Positions 48,967-57,481 of a stretch of DNA of 64,000 nucleotides are shown here, piece by piece. Source of the stretch: Amycolatopsis japonica. Lineage in GTDB: Bacteria > Actinomycetota > Actinomycetes > Mycobacteriales > Pseudonocardiaceae. The position numbers and the translations under genes were made by a program. Every line of letters starts with the position of its first letter. The stretch's first letter is position 1. Location: the NCBI RefSeq assembly GCF_000732925.1, contig NZ_CP008953.1, forward strand, positions 6,944,001 through 7,008,000, in the 5' to 3' direction. The notes beneath the pieces are model-generated. The model did no database searches, had not been told where the DNA came from, and saw only the letters and a program-made list of their open reading frames with translations.

Positions 48967-50019
48967 TTACGAGTCGAAGCCGACGTCCATGTACTTGTCG
49001 ACGTTCTCCTTGGTGACCACCGCGGAGTACGTGGTGATCTCGGCGGGGATCTCGTGCTCGGCGAAGTCGCCGGCGCCCTTGCCCTGGCCGAGCAGGCGGG
49101 CGAGCGAGATCGCCGAGGACGCCATCGACGGGCTGTAGAGCACCGTGGCCTTCAGCGGTTCGGCGTCGGACTTGATCAGGTTCATCGCGTTCTTCGACCC
49201 CGCGCCGCCGACCATCAGGAAGTTCTTGCGGTTGGCGTTGTTGATCGCCGCGATGACGCCGACGCCCTGGTCGTCGTCGTGGTTCCACAGAGCGTCCAAT
49301 TTGGACGCCGACTGCAGCAGGTTCGACGTCTGCTTCTCACCGGACTCCGGCGTGAACTCCGCGGCGACGCGCGGTCCGACCGTGAAACCCTGACGGGTCA
49401 AGGCGTCCTTGAAACCCTTGCTGCGTTCCTGGGTCAGCGGCAGCGAGTCGATCCCCGCGACCTCGCCGATCACCGGGCTGGCGATGTTCTTCGCCTTCAT
49501 CTGCTGGGCGATGTAGTTGCCGGCGTTGACACCCATGCGGTAGTTGTCGCCGCCGATCCAGGTCCGGTACGCCAGCGGGGTGTCGAAGACGCGGTCCAGG
49601 TTGATCACCTGGATACCGGCGTCCATCGCCTGCTGGCCGACCGCGGTCAGCGCCTTGCCGTCGAACGGCAGGATCACCAGGACGTTGACCTTGGCGTTGA
49701 TCAAGGTCTCCACCTGGGAGATCTGCTGGTTGACGTCGTTGGTGCCCTCGGTCGCGTTGAGCGTGACCTCACTGAACTTCTGCGCCTGCGCGCGGGCGTT
49801 CTTGGTGATGGCCGCCATCCAGCCGTGGTCCGCGGCCGGAGCCGAAAACCCGATGGTGACGGGGGTTCCGGGCTGCGAGTTCGCCCCGGCGTTGGCCACG
49901 TTGGCCGCGTTGTTCTGCGCCGGTGCCTCGTTCGAGGTGCACGCGGTCAGCAGCGCACCCGCTCCGACGGCCGCGCCTCCCAGCAGGAAACGGCGGCGAT
50001 GCAGGGATTGTTCGGTCAT
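48967..50019 (-). CDS. Sugar ABC transporter substrate-binding lipoprotein (RbsB/IbpA-like)
   Basis: 350 residues. A twin-arginine-type lipoprotein signal RRRFLLGGAAVG ends in the lipobox LLTAC (Cys near 27), so it is anchored outside the membrane. The mature periplasmic-binding type I fold has INAKVNVLVILPFDGKALTA and GEVAGIDSLPLTQERSKGF, as in ribose/inositol/galactose-binding proteins. It is the first extracytoplasmic component of the importer; the permease gene follows 22 bp upstream on the strand. Confidence 0.88.
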   Translation of the reverse strand: MTEQSLHRRRFLLGGAAVGAGALLTACTSNEAPAQNNAANVANAGANSQPGTPVTIGFSAPAADHGWMAAITKNARAQAQKFSEVTLNATEGTNDVNQQISQVETLINAKVNVLVILPFDGKALTAVGQQAMDAGIQVINLDRVFDTPLAYRTWIGGDNYRMGVNAGNYIAQQMKAKNIASPVIGEVAGIDSLPLTQERSKGFKDALTRQGFTVGPRVAAEFTPESGEKQTSNLLQSASKLDALWNHDDDQGVGVIAAINNANRKNFLMVGGAGSKNAMNLIKSDAEPLKATVLYSPSMASSAISLARLLGQGKGAGDFAEHEIPAEITTYSAVVTKENVDKYMDVGFDS

Positions 50020-50041
50020 GACGACTCTCCATCCACGATGA

Positions 50042-51058
50042 TCAAGTGCTCGTCTTTGTCTTTTTCACGGAGCGGAACTGCAGCAGCGCGGCCAGGACGA
50101 TGATCACGCCCTTGGCGATGTTCTGGATGTCGGTGTCCAGGTTGTTGAGCGTGAAGATGTTGGACAGCACGGTGAAGATCAGCACGCCGATCAGGGTGCC
50201 GATGAGCGAGCCGCGGCCACCGGTGAGCAGGGTGCCGCCGATGACGACCGCCGCGATGGCGTCGAGCTCGTAGAGCATGCCGTTGGTCGAGGCACCCGCG
50301 GTGGTGCGGGCGACGACCATCAGCGCGGCGATACCACAGCACAGCCCGGCGACGCCGTAGACGAGCGCGGTGTGCCGTTTGACGTTGATGCCTGCCAGCC
50401 GCGAAGCCTCGGCGTTGCCGCCGACGGCGAAGGTGCGGCGGCCGAACGTGGTGCGGTTCAGCACCACCCAGCCGATCGCGAACACCAGCGCGAACATCCA
50501 GATCAGCACCGGGATGCCGAGCAGGTCACCGCGGAAGAAGTCCAGGAAGCCCGCTTCGGACACCACCTGCGTGCGGCGGCCGCTGATGCGTTCCGCGAGG
50601 CCGCGGGCGGAGACGTACATCGCCAGTGTGGCGATGAACGGCACGATCTTCCCGTAGGAGACCAGGATCCCGTTGATCAACCCGCAGCCGAGGCCGACCA
50701 GGAGTCCACAAAGGATCATCACGAACGGGCCGTAGGACTGGGTGGCCAAGGTGGTCAGCCAGACACTGGACAGCGCCACGATCGACCCGACCGAGAGGTC
50801 GATGCCACCGGCGATGATCACGAACGTCATCCCGACGCTGACCACCCCGATGGCCGCGGCGAGCCGCAGGATCGTGGAGATGTTGCCGTCGGTGAAGAAC
50901 TGGTCGGGCCTGGTCACCTGGCCGACGATGCAGAGGATCACCAGCACCCCGGTCAGCCCGAGCAGCCGGGGATCGGCGGTGAACTTGAACCCTGTCTTCT
51001 TGGGGGGCAAAGGTTCCACGGCGCTCTCCGTACGCACCGATTCGGCTTGGTCGGTCAC
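50042..51058 (-). CDS. Sugar ABC transporter permease (RbsC-like)
   Basis: A 338-residue integral membrane protein of the CUT2 (RbsC/XylH/AraH) family with about ten helices. SVGMTFVIIAGGIDLSVGS near residue 100 is the diagnostic segment; the motif AVGGNAEASRLAGINVKR is the loop that contacts the ATPase. It overlaps the ATPase gene by 4 bp (ATGA). One permease per operon means a homodimer in the complex. Confidence 0.92.
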   Translation of the reverse strand: MTDQAESVRTESAVEPLPPKKTGFKFTADPRLLGLTGVLVILCIVGQVTRPDQFFTDGNISTILRLAAAIGVVSVGMTFVIIAGGIDLSVGSIVALSSVWLTTLATQSYGPFVMILCGLLVGLGCGLINGILVSYGKIVPFIATLAMYVSARGLAERISGRRTQVVSEAGFLDFFRGDLLGIPVLIWMFALVFAIGWVVLNRTTFGRRTFAVGGNAEASRLAGINVKRHTALVYGVAGLCCGIAALMVVARTTAGASTNGMLYELDAIAAVVIGGTLLTGGRGSLIGTLIGVLIFTVLSNIFTLNNLDTDIQNIAKGVIIVLAALLQFRSVKKTKTST

Positions 51059-52557
51059 GCCGCACTCCCTTCGAGAATCACGTCGAGCACTTCCGCCTCT
51101 GTCAGCTCCGCGGACGGCTTTTCAGCCAGGACACGTCCTTCACGCAGCACCAGCACCCGGTCGGACAGGCCGAGTACCTCGGGGATCTCGCTGCTGACGA
51201 GCACGATCGCGACCCCGGTCGCGGCCAGTTCCTCGATCAGCCGGTACAGCTCAGCCCGCGCGCCGACGTCGACCCCGCGCGTCGGCTCGTCCAGCAGCAG
51301 GACCCGGCAGCCGCGGACAAGCCAGCGCGCCAGCACCGCCTTCTGCTGGTTGCCGCCGGACAGCGTGCGGATGATCCGGTGCGGGTCGGCGGGCCGGAGA
51401 TCGAGACGCCGCAGGCTTTCCCCGGCGTCGTCGAGTTCCCTGCCCCGCTCGGTGAACCCGAACGTCGCGTACTTGCTCAGGCTCGCCAGGGTCACGTTGT
51501 GCACGACGGGCAGGTCCAGCAGCAGTCCCTGGCTCTTGCGTTCCTCGGGCGCCAGCCCGATCCCGGCCTTGACCGCCGCGGACACACTGCCCGGCCGGAC
51601 GGGTTCGCCGTCGACCGACACCGAACCCGTGTCCTGTTTGCGCGCGCCGAAGATCGTCTCCAGCAGCTCGCTGCGGCCCGAACCGACGAGGCCCGCGATC
51701 CCGACGACCTCCCCGGCGTGCACGGTGAAGTTCACGTTCTCGAACTCGCCGACGGTGGTCAGGTTCTCCACCTTCAGGACCTCGTTGTCCGGGTCGACGT
51801 GTTCCTGGTGGCGCGGGCCGAACACGGTTTCGACCTTGCGGCCCGCCATCAGCGCGACGAGGTCGGAGGTGGGCGTCTCCTTGGCGTCGAGTCCGGTGGA
51901 GACCGTCTTGCCGTCCTTCAGCACGGTGACGCGGTGGCCGATCCGGCGCAGTTCTTCGAGCCGGTGGGAGATGTAGACGATCGCGACACCTTCGGCGGTC
52001 AGCTCACCGACGATGCGGAACAGGTTGTCGACCTCTTCGCCCGCCAGCGCCGCGGTGGGCTCGTCCATCACCAGCAGCTTCGCGTCGTACGCGAGCGCCC
52101 GCGCCATCGAGACCAGCTGCTGACCGGCGGCGGACAACTTGCCGACCTCGGTCGACGGCGCGATCTCGGGATGCCCGAGCCGCGCCATCAGTTTCGCGGC
52201 CTTGCTCCGGGACTCGCTGATCCGCGTGAACCCGAACGTCGCGCGCTCGCGGCCGAGGAAGATGTTGTCCGCCACGGAAAGCCCGGGCACCAGGTCGAGT
52301 TCCTGGTACATGGTCGCGATGCCGATCTTCAGCGCGGCGACCGGTGAGGGCAGCGTGACCGGCTCGCCCTGCCAGAAGATCTCGCCGCCGTCGGGCCGGT
52401 GGGCTCCGGCGAGCGTCTTGATCAGCGTGGACTTGCCCGCGCCGTTCTGGCCGAGCAAGCAGTGCACCTCGCCGGGTTCGACGTCGAAGTCGACCCCGTC
52501 CAGCGCACGCACCCCGGGGAACGTCTTCACGATCCCCCGGACGGATAGCAAGGTCAT
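51055..52557 (-). CDS. Sugar ABC transporter ATP-binding protein (RbsA/MglA-like, two ATPase domains)
   Basis: A 500-residue tandem ATPase. First domain: Walker A GQNGAGKSTL, signature LSAAGQQ, Walker B LLVMDEPTAAL. Second domain: Walker A-like GLVGSGRSEL (degenerate, as usual in RbsA), signature LSGGNQQK, Walker B LLLDEPTRGVDVG. This double, half-degenerate layout is specific to CUT2 importers of ribose, galactose, xylose and inositol. The start at 52557 overlaps the ROK gene stop. Confidence 0.92.
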   Translation of the reverse strand: MTLLSVRGIVKTFPGVRALDGVDFDVEPGEVHCLLGQNGAGKSTLIKTLAGAHRPDGGEIFWQGEPVTLPSPVAALKIGIATMYQELDLVPGLSVADNIFLGRERATFGFTRISESRSKAAKLMARLGHPEIAPSTEVGKLSAAGQQLVSMARALAYDAKLLVMDEPTAALAGEEVDNLFRIVGELTAEGVAIVYISHRLEELRRIGHRVTVLKDGKTVSTGLDAKETPTSDLVALMAGRKVETVFGPRHQEHVDPDNEVLKVENLTTVGEFENVNFTVHAGEVVGIAGLVGSGRSELLETIFGARKQDTGSVSVDGEPVRPGSVSAAVKAGIGLAPEERKSQGLLLDLPVVHNVTLASLSKYATFGFTERGRELDDAGESLRRLDLRPADPHRIIRTLSGGNQQKAVLARWLVRGCRVLLLDEPTRGVDVGARAELYRLIEELAATGVAIVLVSSEIPEVLGLSDRVLVLREGRVLAEKPSAELTEAEVLDVILEGSAA

Positions 52558-53777
52558 GCCGGAGCCTCCTCGGCCGTGGTGGGAACTAGCGTCGGATCGG
52601 CGAAAAGCCGTTCGGTGGCGAGATGCGCGGCGCCGCGCAGCGGGGCGGTGGTGCCCAGCGGCGACGGCTCGACGCGGCAGGCGGGCTCGTGCCCGAGCGG
52701 ACGCGCGGACAGTTCGCGGCGCACCGGCTCGACCAGCCACTCGCCCAGTTCGGCGAAGTAGCCGCCGAGGACGACGAGGTCCGGGTCGAGCACGTCGACC
52801 ACGGTGGACACCGCGATGCCGAGCGCGACCCCGAGTTCCGAGACCGCCGCGACCGCGCGCTGGTCACCACGCTGGACGCGGTGCTTGAGCAGCCCGACCC
52901 GGCCGTCGACGCCGAGCGCGGGATCGTGCAGCGGGTCGCCCGGCGAGGCGGCGCCGCGCAGGACGGCGTTGAGCCCGGCCTTGGTCTCCAGGCAGCCGAC
53001 CCGGCCGCAGGGGCACTGCTCGCCCGACGGGTCGACGGTGATATGCCCGACCTCGCCCGCGAAACCCCTGGCACCGCGCAAAATCGCGCCACCGGACACG
53101 AGCCCGCCGCCGACACCCGTGCCGCCGCTGAGGTAGAAGAGCTCCCGCACGCCTTTTCCGACCCCGGCGACGGCCTCGCCGACCGCGCCGAGGTTGGCCT
53201 CGTTGTCGACCGTGATGGCCTCGACCGGCAGGCCGAGCCGGGCGGCGAGGAGATCGGCGATCTCGGCGTCGCGCCAGCGCAGGGTCGGCGCGAACCGGAG
53301 GACGGCGGCGGCCGAATCGACCAGGCCGGGAACCGAAACGGTGACCCCGACCGGCCGGCCGTCGAGCAGCACGGTCCGGGCGAGGAAGGCGAGTTCGTCC
53401 ATGCTCCGGTGAAGCCCGAGCGCGGCGACGTCGGCGGTCTCGGTGCGCTCGGAGACCACGCGGCCGTCGAGATTCGTGACGACGGCGGCGAAACGGTCGG
53501 CCTCGACGCTGAGCGCGAGCCCGCACGCGCTGGCGCCGTTCAGCTCGACCAGCTGGCTGGGCCTGCCGTTGCCGCCGCCCTGGAGTCCGGCGGAGCGGAC
53601 GAGACCGCGTTCGGACAGCTCGGTGATCAACCCGGAGACGGCCGCCTTGGTGAGCCCGCAGCGTGCCGCGAGCTGGGTGCGCGAGAGCGGCCCCTCGCGC
53701 AACGCCCGCAGGAGCGCGGCGAGGTTCGCCGTACGGGGGCTGACTGGGTCGAGCCGCCCGGATTCCGTCACCGCCAC
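52554..53777 (-). CDS. ROK-family transcriptional regulator of the sugar import operon
   Basis: 407 residues; GTG start at 53777. The N-terminal winged helix-turn-helix (LSRTQLAARCGLTKAAVSGL) precedes an ROK sugar-kinase-like fold with the ATP/glucose segment VDNEANLGAVGE and the zinc site GHITVDPSGEQ followed by CPCGRVGCLET. Such XylR/NagC-type proteins bind sugar and leave the DNA. It heads the operon and has a perfect 17-bp palindrome 25 bp upstream of its start, so it most likely represses itself and the importer until the ligand appears. Confidence 0.9.
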   Translation of the reverse strand: MAVTESGRLDPVSPRTANLAALLRALREGPLSRTQLAARCGLTKAAVSGLITELSERGLVRSAGLQGGGNGRPSQLVELNGASACGLALSVEADRFAAVVTNLDGRVVSERTETADVAALGLHRSMDELAFLARTVLLDGRPVGVTVSVPGLVDSAAAVLRFAPTLRWRDAEIADLLAARLGLPVEAITVDNEANLGAVGEAVAGVGKGVRELFYLSGGTGVGGGLVSGGAILRGARGFAGEVGHITVDPSGEQCPCGRVGCLETKAGLNAVLRGAASPGDPLHDPALGVDGRVGLLKHRVQRGDQRAVAAVSELGVALGIAVSTVVDVLDPDLVVLGGYFAELGEWLVEPVRRELSARPLGHEPACRVEPSPLGTTAPLRGAAHLATERLFADPTLVPTTAEEAPA

Positions 53778-54041
53778 ACAGTCCCCACTTACGAATCGGC
53801 CGTAACAAACTTTGTTACTTAGCCAGCGAAAGTAGGGTGGCGCCCGTCACCCGTCAAGGTGACAACAGGACAGAAATGTCGACTAAAGCCCTCCGTCACC
53901 CGATTAGCCGTCTCAAACGACACAGACTTTCGTACTTTTTGAGCGAAAGTCTGTACGATCTTGACGTTACTAATCGGAATCAGGTGAGTGCCCAACGTGC
54001 CGCCGGATGCTCACCCAGCGCTCCCCCGCACCCGCCCCCGA
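53778..54041. promoter_or_regulatory. Gene-free regulatory region with several symmetric motifs
   Basis: Beyond the ROK operator this region holds an 11-bp inverted repeat (ACAGACTTTCG at 53922-53932, partner 53944-53954, 11-nt loop) and three copies of an octamer: CGAATCGG (53792-53799), CCGATTAG (53900-53907) and CTAATCGG (53970-53977). No credible coding frame is present. It probably contains the main promoter of the leftward operon and sites for at least one other regulator. Confidence 0.5.
53802..53818. promoter_or_regulatory. 17-bp perfect palindromic operator of the ROK-ABC operon
   Basis: GTAACAAA-C-TTTGTTAC is perfectly symmetrical and AT-rich amid GC-rich DNA, 25 bp upstream of the ROK start. 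It matches the general form of NagC/XylR-type ROK operators. Confidence 0.7.
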
Positions 54042-54098
54042 GCGCTATGAAAGGTCCTTTCCTTGCAAATTTTGCAAGGAAAGGACCTTTCATAGCGC
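54042..54098 (-). terminator. 57-nt perfect palindrome after the second ROK gene
   Basis: Arms 54042-54069 and 54071-54098 (each beginning or ending GCGCTATGAAAGGTCC) are perfect over 28 bp around a single central T. It starts 16 bp after the stop of the leftward gene at 54115. No U-tract follows, but so long a stem would stop or protect the transcript. A cruciform at the DNA level is possible. Confidence 0.65.
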
Positions 54099-54114
54099 GT
54101 GCCCACGGAGGCGG

Positions 54115-55317
54115 TCAGCTACTCAGTGTGAAGGCCCGGTCCGTGGCGGACCAGGCGGCCCCGATGACCCCCGCGGTGTCCCCCAGTTCGGACAGCACGA
54201 TCGGCAGGTTCCCGGTCGCGAGCGGCAGCGACCGCCGGTAGACCGAGCTGCGGATCTCGGCGAGCAGCTGATGTCCGAGCTGCGCCACGCCGCCGCCGAT
54301 CACGACCATGCCGGGGTTCACGAAACTCACCAGCGACGCGACCACCTGGCCGAGCCGCCGACCGCCGTCGCGGATCAGGTTGACGGCGCCGAAGTCGCCG
54401 GATGCCGCCGCGCGGCCGACGTCCTGCGCGGTGATCGCGCCGCGGGCCGCGACGACGTCGGCGAGGTACGTCGACCGGCCGCTGCGCGCGAGCGTCAGCC
54501 CGTCGCGGGCCAACGCGGCGCCGCCGAAGTACGCCTCGAGGCAACCCGTCTCGCCGCAGGCACAGGTCGGCCCGTAGTCGTCGAGGCGGATGTGCCCGAT
54601 GTCGCCCGCGGTGCCGGCGACGCCGCGGTACACCTTGCCGCCCAGCACGATCCCGCAGCCGATACCGGTACCGATCTTGACGAACACCAGGTCGTCGATG
54701 GAGCGCGCGACGCCGGCGTGCCGCTCCCCGAGCGCCATCGAGTTCACGTCGTTGTCGACCGTGACCGGGCAGCGCAGCAACCCGCCGAGATGGTCGCGCA
54801 CGGAGAACCGGTCCCAGCCGGGCATTATCGGCGGCGCGACCGCCATACCCTCGGCGAAACTCACCGGCCCCGGCAAGCCGATCCCGGCCGCGATCAGCTT
54901 GCCCGGCGCCTCTTCGCGGATCTTCTCCGCCAGCGCGACGACCCGTTTGAGCACGGCGTGCGGCCCCTGCCGGACGTCGCAGTCCTCGACGGTGTGCACC
55001 AGCACCTCGCACGAAGCGTCGGTGAGCGCGACCCCGACCGACGTCGCGCCGACGTCGACCGACAGCACCCGCAGGTCTCCCGCGAGCCGCACGAGGGTGG
55101 ACCGCCTGCCACCGCGGCTCGCCGACGGACCCGCGGTCTCGACGAGGCCGACCTCGGCCAGCCGCGCGACCTCGGCCCCCACCCGGGCACGCGGCAGCTC
55201 CAGCCGCTCCCCCAGTTCGACCCGGGACATCGGTCCCTCATCGCGCAACAGGGTGAGCAACTGGGTCTGGTGCCGGGTTTCGACCGTCGGATGCTCCGAC
55301 GTGGGTGCCGTGCTCAT
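54115..55317 (-). CDS. ROK-family protein with N-terminal helix-turn-helix
   Basis: 400 residues. The winged helix-turn-helix (MSRVELGERLELPRARVGAE) is followed by an ROK fold with VLSVDVGATSVGVAL (phosphate loop), VDNDVNSMALGE and the zinc segment GHIRLDDYGPTCACGETGCL. The kinase-type Asp is present in the DN motif, so sugar phosphorylation is possible in addition to DNA binding. It is a divergent relative of the ROK gene upstream of the ABC operon and is separated from it by the gene-free region, so it could be the second regulator there. Confidence 0.88.
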   Translation of the reverse strand: MSTAPTSEHPTVETRHQTQLLTLLRDEGPMSRVELGERLELPRARVGAEVARLAEVGLVETAGPSASRGGRRSTLVRLAGDLRVLSVDVGATSVGVALTDASCEVLVHTVEDCDVRQGPHAVLKRVVALAEKIREEAPGKLIAAGIGLPGPVSFAEGMAVAPPIMPGWDRFSVRDHLGGLLRCPVTVDNDVNSMALGERHAGVARSIDDLVFVKIGTGIGCGIVLGGKVYRGVAGTAGDIGHIRLDDYGPTCACGETGCLEAYFGGAALARDGLTLARSGRSTYLADVVAARGAITAQDVGRAAASGDFGAVNLIRDGGRRLGQVVASLVSFVNPGMVVIGGGVAQLGHQLLAEIRSSVYRRSLPLATGNLPIVLSELGDTAGVIGAAWSATDRAFTLSS

Positions 55318-55409
55318 TCACCTGAGCCTACGGCGTTGTCCACCCGCTGTCCCAGATGACACTGGAAACCTTCACGCCCTCCGGACGGGAACAAACCCAC
55401 CGGCCCTCG

Positions 55410-56777
55410 TCAGTCCTTTGTGGACATTTCGGCGCGGACGAGGAGCCACGACGGGATCAGCACGATCGCCGTGATCCCGGCGATCCACCCGTGCGCGCCC
55501 GCGACGGCCGCCGCGGACCCGGGAGCGGCGGCGAGCCGCGCGGCGACGACCGCGGTCAGGACCGACGTGCCGAAGGATCCGCCGATCCGTTGCAGCATGG
55601 CGAAGAGCGGCATCGCGTGGGAAATTCGCTCTTTGGGCACCGACACCAGGCCGGTGGCGAGCGCCGGCGTCGTGGTCAGCCCGATACCGCAGCCGCGGAC
55701 CACCTGGACGGCCGAGAGCCACCAGTAATCGTCGGATCCGGTGAGCAGCGCGAGCGGCACCGTCCCGATGATCGTGACGATCAGCCCGGCGAAGATCACC
55801 CGCGCCCCGCCGATCCGGTCGGTCAGCCTGCCCGCGAGCGGAAGGGCCAGCACCGTGCCGAGTGCCAGCGGCGCCGTCAGGAACCCGGTGGCGATGAGGC
55901 TTTCGTGCCGGACGTCGAGGTAGTACAGCGGCAGGACGATCATCGCACCGAACAGGGCGATCCCCATCCCGAAGATGACGGCGGCGGCCGAGGAGAACGT
56001 CCGGTCTCGGAACAGCCGCAGATCGAGCAGCGGCGCGGGCGACTTCAGCGCGGTGACCACGAAGACGGCGAGCAGGATCGCACCGGCGGCCGCCGCGATC
56101 GGGGCGGCTTCGGCGAAGCCGTAGACGAGCAACGGCAATCCGGTCACGGTGAGCGCCAAACCACGCCAATCCAGCGGACGGGTGTCGACGGGCCCTTCCC
56201 TCGGCAACCGTTTCCGGCCCAGCAGCAGGCAGAGCAGCGCGAGCGGCACGTTCACCAGGAACAGCCACGGCACGCCGAACCGCTCGGCGAGCACACTGCC
56301 GGCCAGAGTGCCGAGCACGGGAGCGAGGTAGATCGGGACGCTCAGCACGGCCATCATCCGGCCGAGCCGTTTCGGCCCCACCATCGTCGCGAACAGGATC
56401 TGTCCCGCCGGGACCAGCAGCCCGCCCGCGGCGCCTTGCAGGACACGGAAGGCGATCAGCGCCTCGCCCGAGGGCGCCGCCGCGCAGAGGGCGGAAAAGA
56501 CCGCGAACAGACCGACGCACCCCAGCCACACCCGCGTCGTCCCGAAGCGACGGCAGGCCCAGCCGCTCACCGGCACCATCGCGGCGAGCGCGAGCAGATA
56601 ACCGGTCGCGATCCACTGGGCGGTACCGAGCGATGCACGGAATCCGGCCGCGATCGTGCCGAGCGCGACGGTGACGACGGTCGACGTGAACATCGACAGG
56701 AATCCGCCGACGGTCAGGATCGCGGCCGTCCCCCACAACGCCGGGGTCAACCGGTCCTCATCGGGACTTCCGATCAT
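55410..56777 (-). CDS. MFS transporter, DHA2-type drug:proton antiporter
   Basis: 455 residues. The ATG at 56777 has a GGTAGG site and follows the operator. About 12-14 membrane helices; the antiporter motif C region is PIYLAPVLGTLAGSVLAERF, and the loop after helix 2 reads GWACRRFGTTRVWL (motif A). It is divergent from a TetR gene across a 32-bp palindrome, the classic efflux-repressor layout. The substrate is a hydrophobic antibiotic or dye; the exact one is unknown. Confidence 0.88.
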   Translation of the reverse strand: MIGSPDEDRLTPALWGTAAILTVGGFLSMFTSTVVTVALGTIAAGFRASLGTAQWIATGYLLALAAMVPVSGWACRRFGTTRVWLGCVGLFAVFSALCAAAPSGEALIAFRVLQGAAGGLLVPAGQILFATMVGPKRLGRMMAVLSVPIYLAPVLGTLAGSVLAERFGVPWLFLVNVPLALLCLLLGRKRLPREGPVDTRPLDWRGLALTVTGLPLLVYGFAEAAPIAAAAGAILLAVFVVTALKSPAPLLDLRLFRDRTFSSAAAVIFGMGIALFGAMIVLPLYYLDVRHESLIATGFLTAPLALGTVLALPLAGRLTDRIGGARVIFAGLIVTIIGTVPLALLTGSDDYWWLSAVQVVRGCGIGLTTTPALATGLVSVPKERISHAMPLFAMLQRIGGSFGTSVLTAVVAARLAAAPGSAAAVAGAHGWIAGITAIVLIPSWLLVRAEMSTKD

Positions 56778-56790
56778 CCTACCTGCCCTT

Positions 56791-56822
56791 CTTATCACTG
56801 TTAAGTTCTTAACAGTGATAAG
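56791..56822. promoter_or_regulatory. 32-bp perfect palindrome, TetR operator between MFS and TetR genes
   Basis: CTTATCACTGTTAA (56791-56804) and its exact complement (56809-56822) flank GTTC. The core GTTAAGTTCTTAAC and outer TTATCAC/GTGATAA resemble tandem TetR half-sites. It is 14 bp from the MFS start and 48 bp from the TetR start, placed to block both. Confidence 0.8.
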
Positions 56823-56869
56823 ATACTGCCGAGTTGTCAACTTCGATACGGACCGGCGAAGGTGTGCGC

Positions 56870-57481
56870 ATGGTCGTGAGACGGGATGGCTACGTTCGAG
56901 CCGCGCTGGAACTCCTCGACGAGGTCGGGCTGGACGGACTGAGCCTGCGCAAGCTCGGGGAGAAGCTCGGCGTGCGCGGTCCCGCGCTCTACACGCATTT
57001 CAAGAGCAAGCAGGCGTTGCTCGACCAGATGGCCGAAACGATGCTGGACGACCGGCTCGCCCCGCTCGACGATCCCGCGGCGATGGACGACTGGGCCGAA
57101 TGGCTGGCCAGGCGCGCTCGCACCATCCGCGCCACGCTGCTGTCCTACCGGGACGGCGCCCGCCTGCACGCAGGCTCCCGTCCGACCGGCCGGTCGGCGA
57201 TGACACCGCTGATCAAACCGTTGCTGCGGGCCGGTTTCGCCGAGGAGGACGCGACGCACGCGATCCTCGCGATCAGCCGGTACACCCTCGGCTGCGCGAT
57301 CGACGAACAGCAGCACGACGAGGGCGACCACGACGAGGATCCGGCCGCCTCGTTCGAGTACGGCCTCGCCCGCCTCATCGCCGGGCTCCGCGCCGACGTC
57401 GCGCGTTCAGAGGACGAAATGCGGGGAGGGGTCACGACCAGAGATAGCGGCGTTCGGGCCGTCCCGTCCCGCCGTACTTGA
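56870..57481 (+). CDS. TetR-family repressor (TetR_C tetracycline-type)
   Basis: 203 residues from the ATG at 56870 (GAAGG upstream). An in-frame TTG at 56834 would start next to the operator and is disfavoured. The helix-turn-helix is YVRAALELLDEVGLDGLSLR then KLGEKLGVRGPALYTHFKSK; the C-terminal helical domain resembles the TetR_C class (RLHAGSRPTGRSAM). It controls the divergent efflux gene. Its last 50 bp overlap the 3' end of the convergent response-regulator gene, which is unusual and may cause convergent interference. Confidence 0.9.
   Translation: MVVRRDGYVRAALELLDEVGLDGLSLRKLGEKLGVRGPALYTHFKSKQALLDQMAETMLDDRLAPLDDPAAMDDWAEWLARRARTIRATLLSYRDGARLHAGSRPTGRSAMTPLIKPLLRAGFAEEDATHAILAISRYTLGCAIDEQQHDEGDHDEDPAASFEYGLARLIAGLRADVARSEDEMRGGVTTRDSGVRAVPSRRT

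Noticed and set aside
53837..54241. Plus-strand frame of 134 codons in the regulatory region
   Set aside because: It runs through the operator repeats and the 57-nt palindrome, has no ribosome site and unusual composition, and overlaps the ROK gene antisense.
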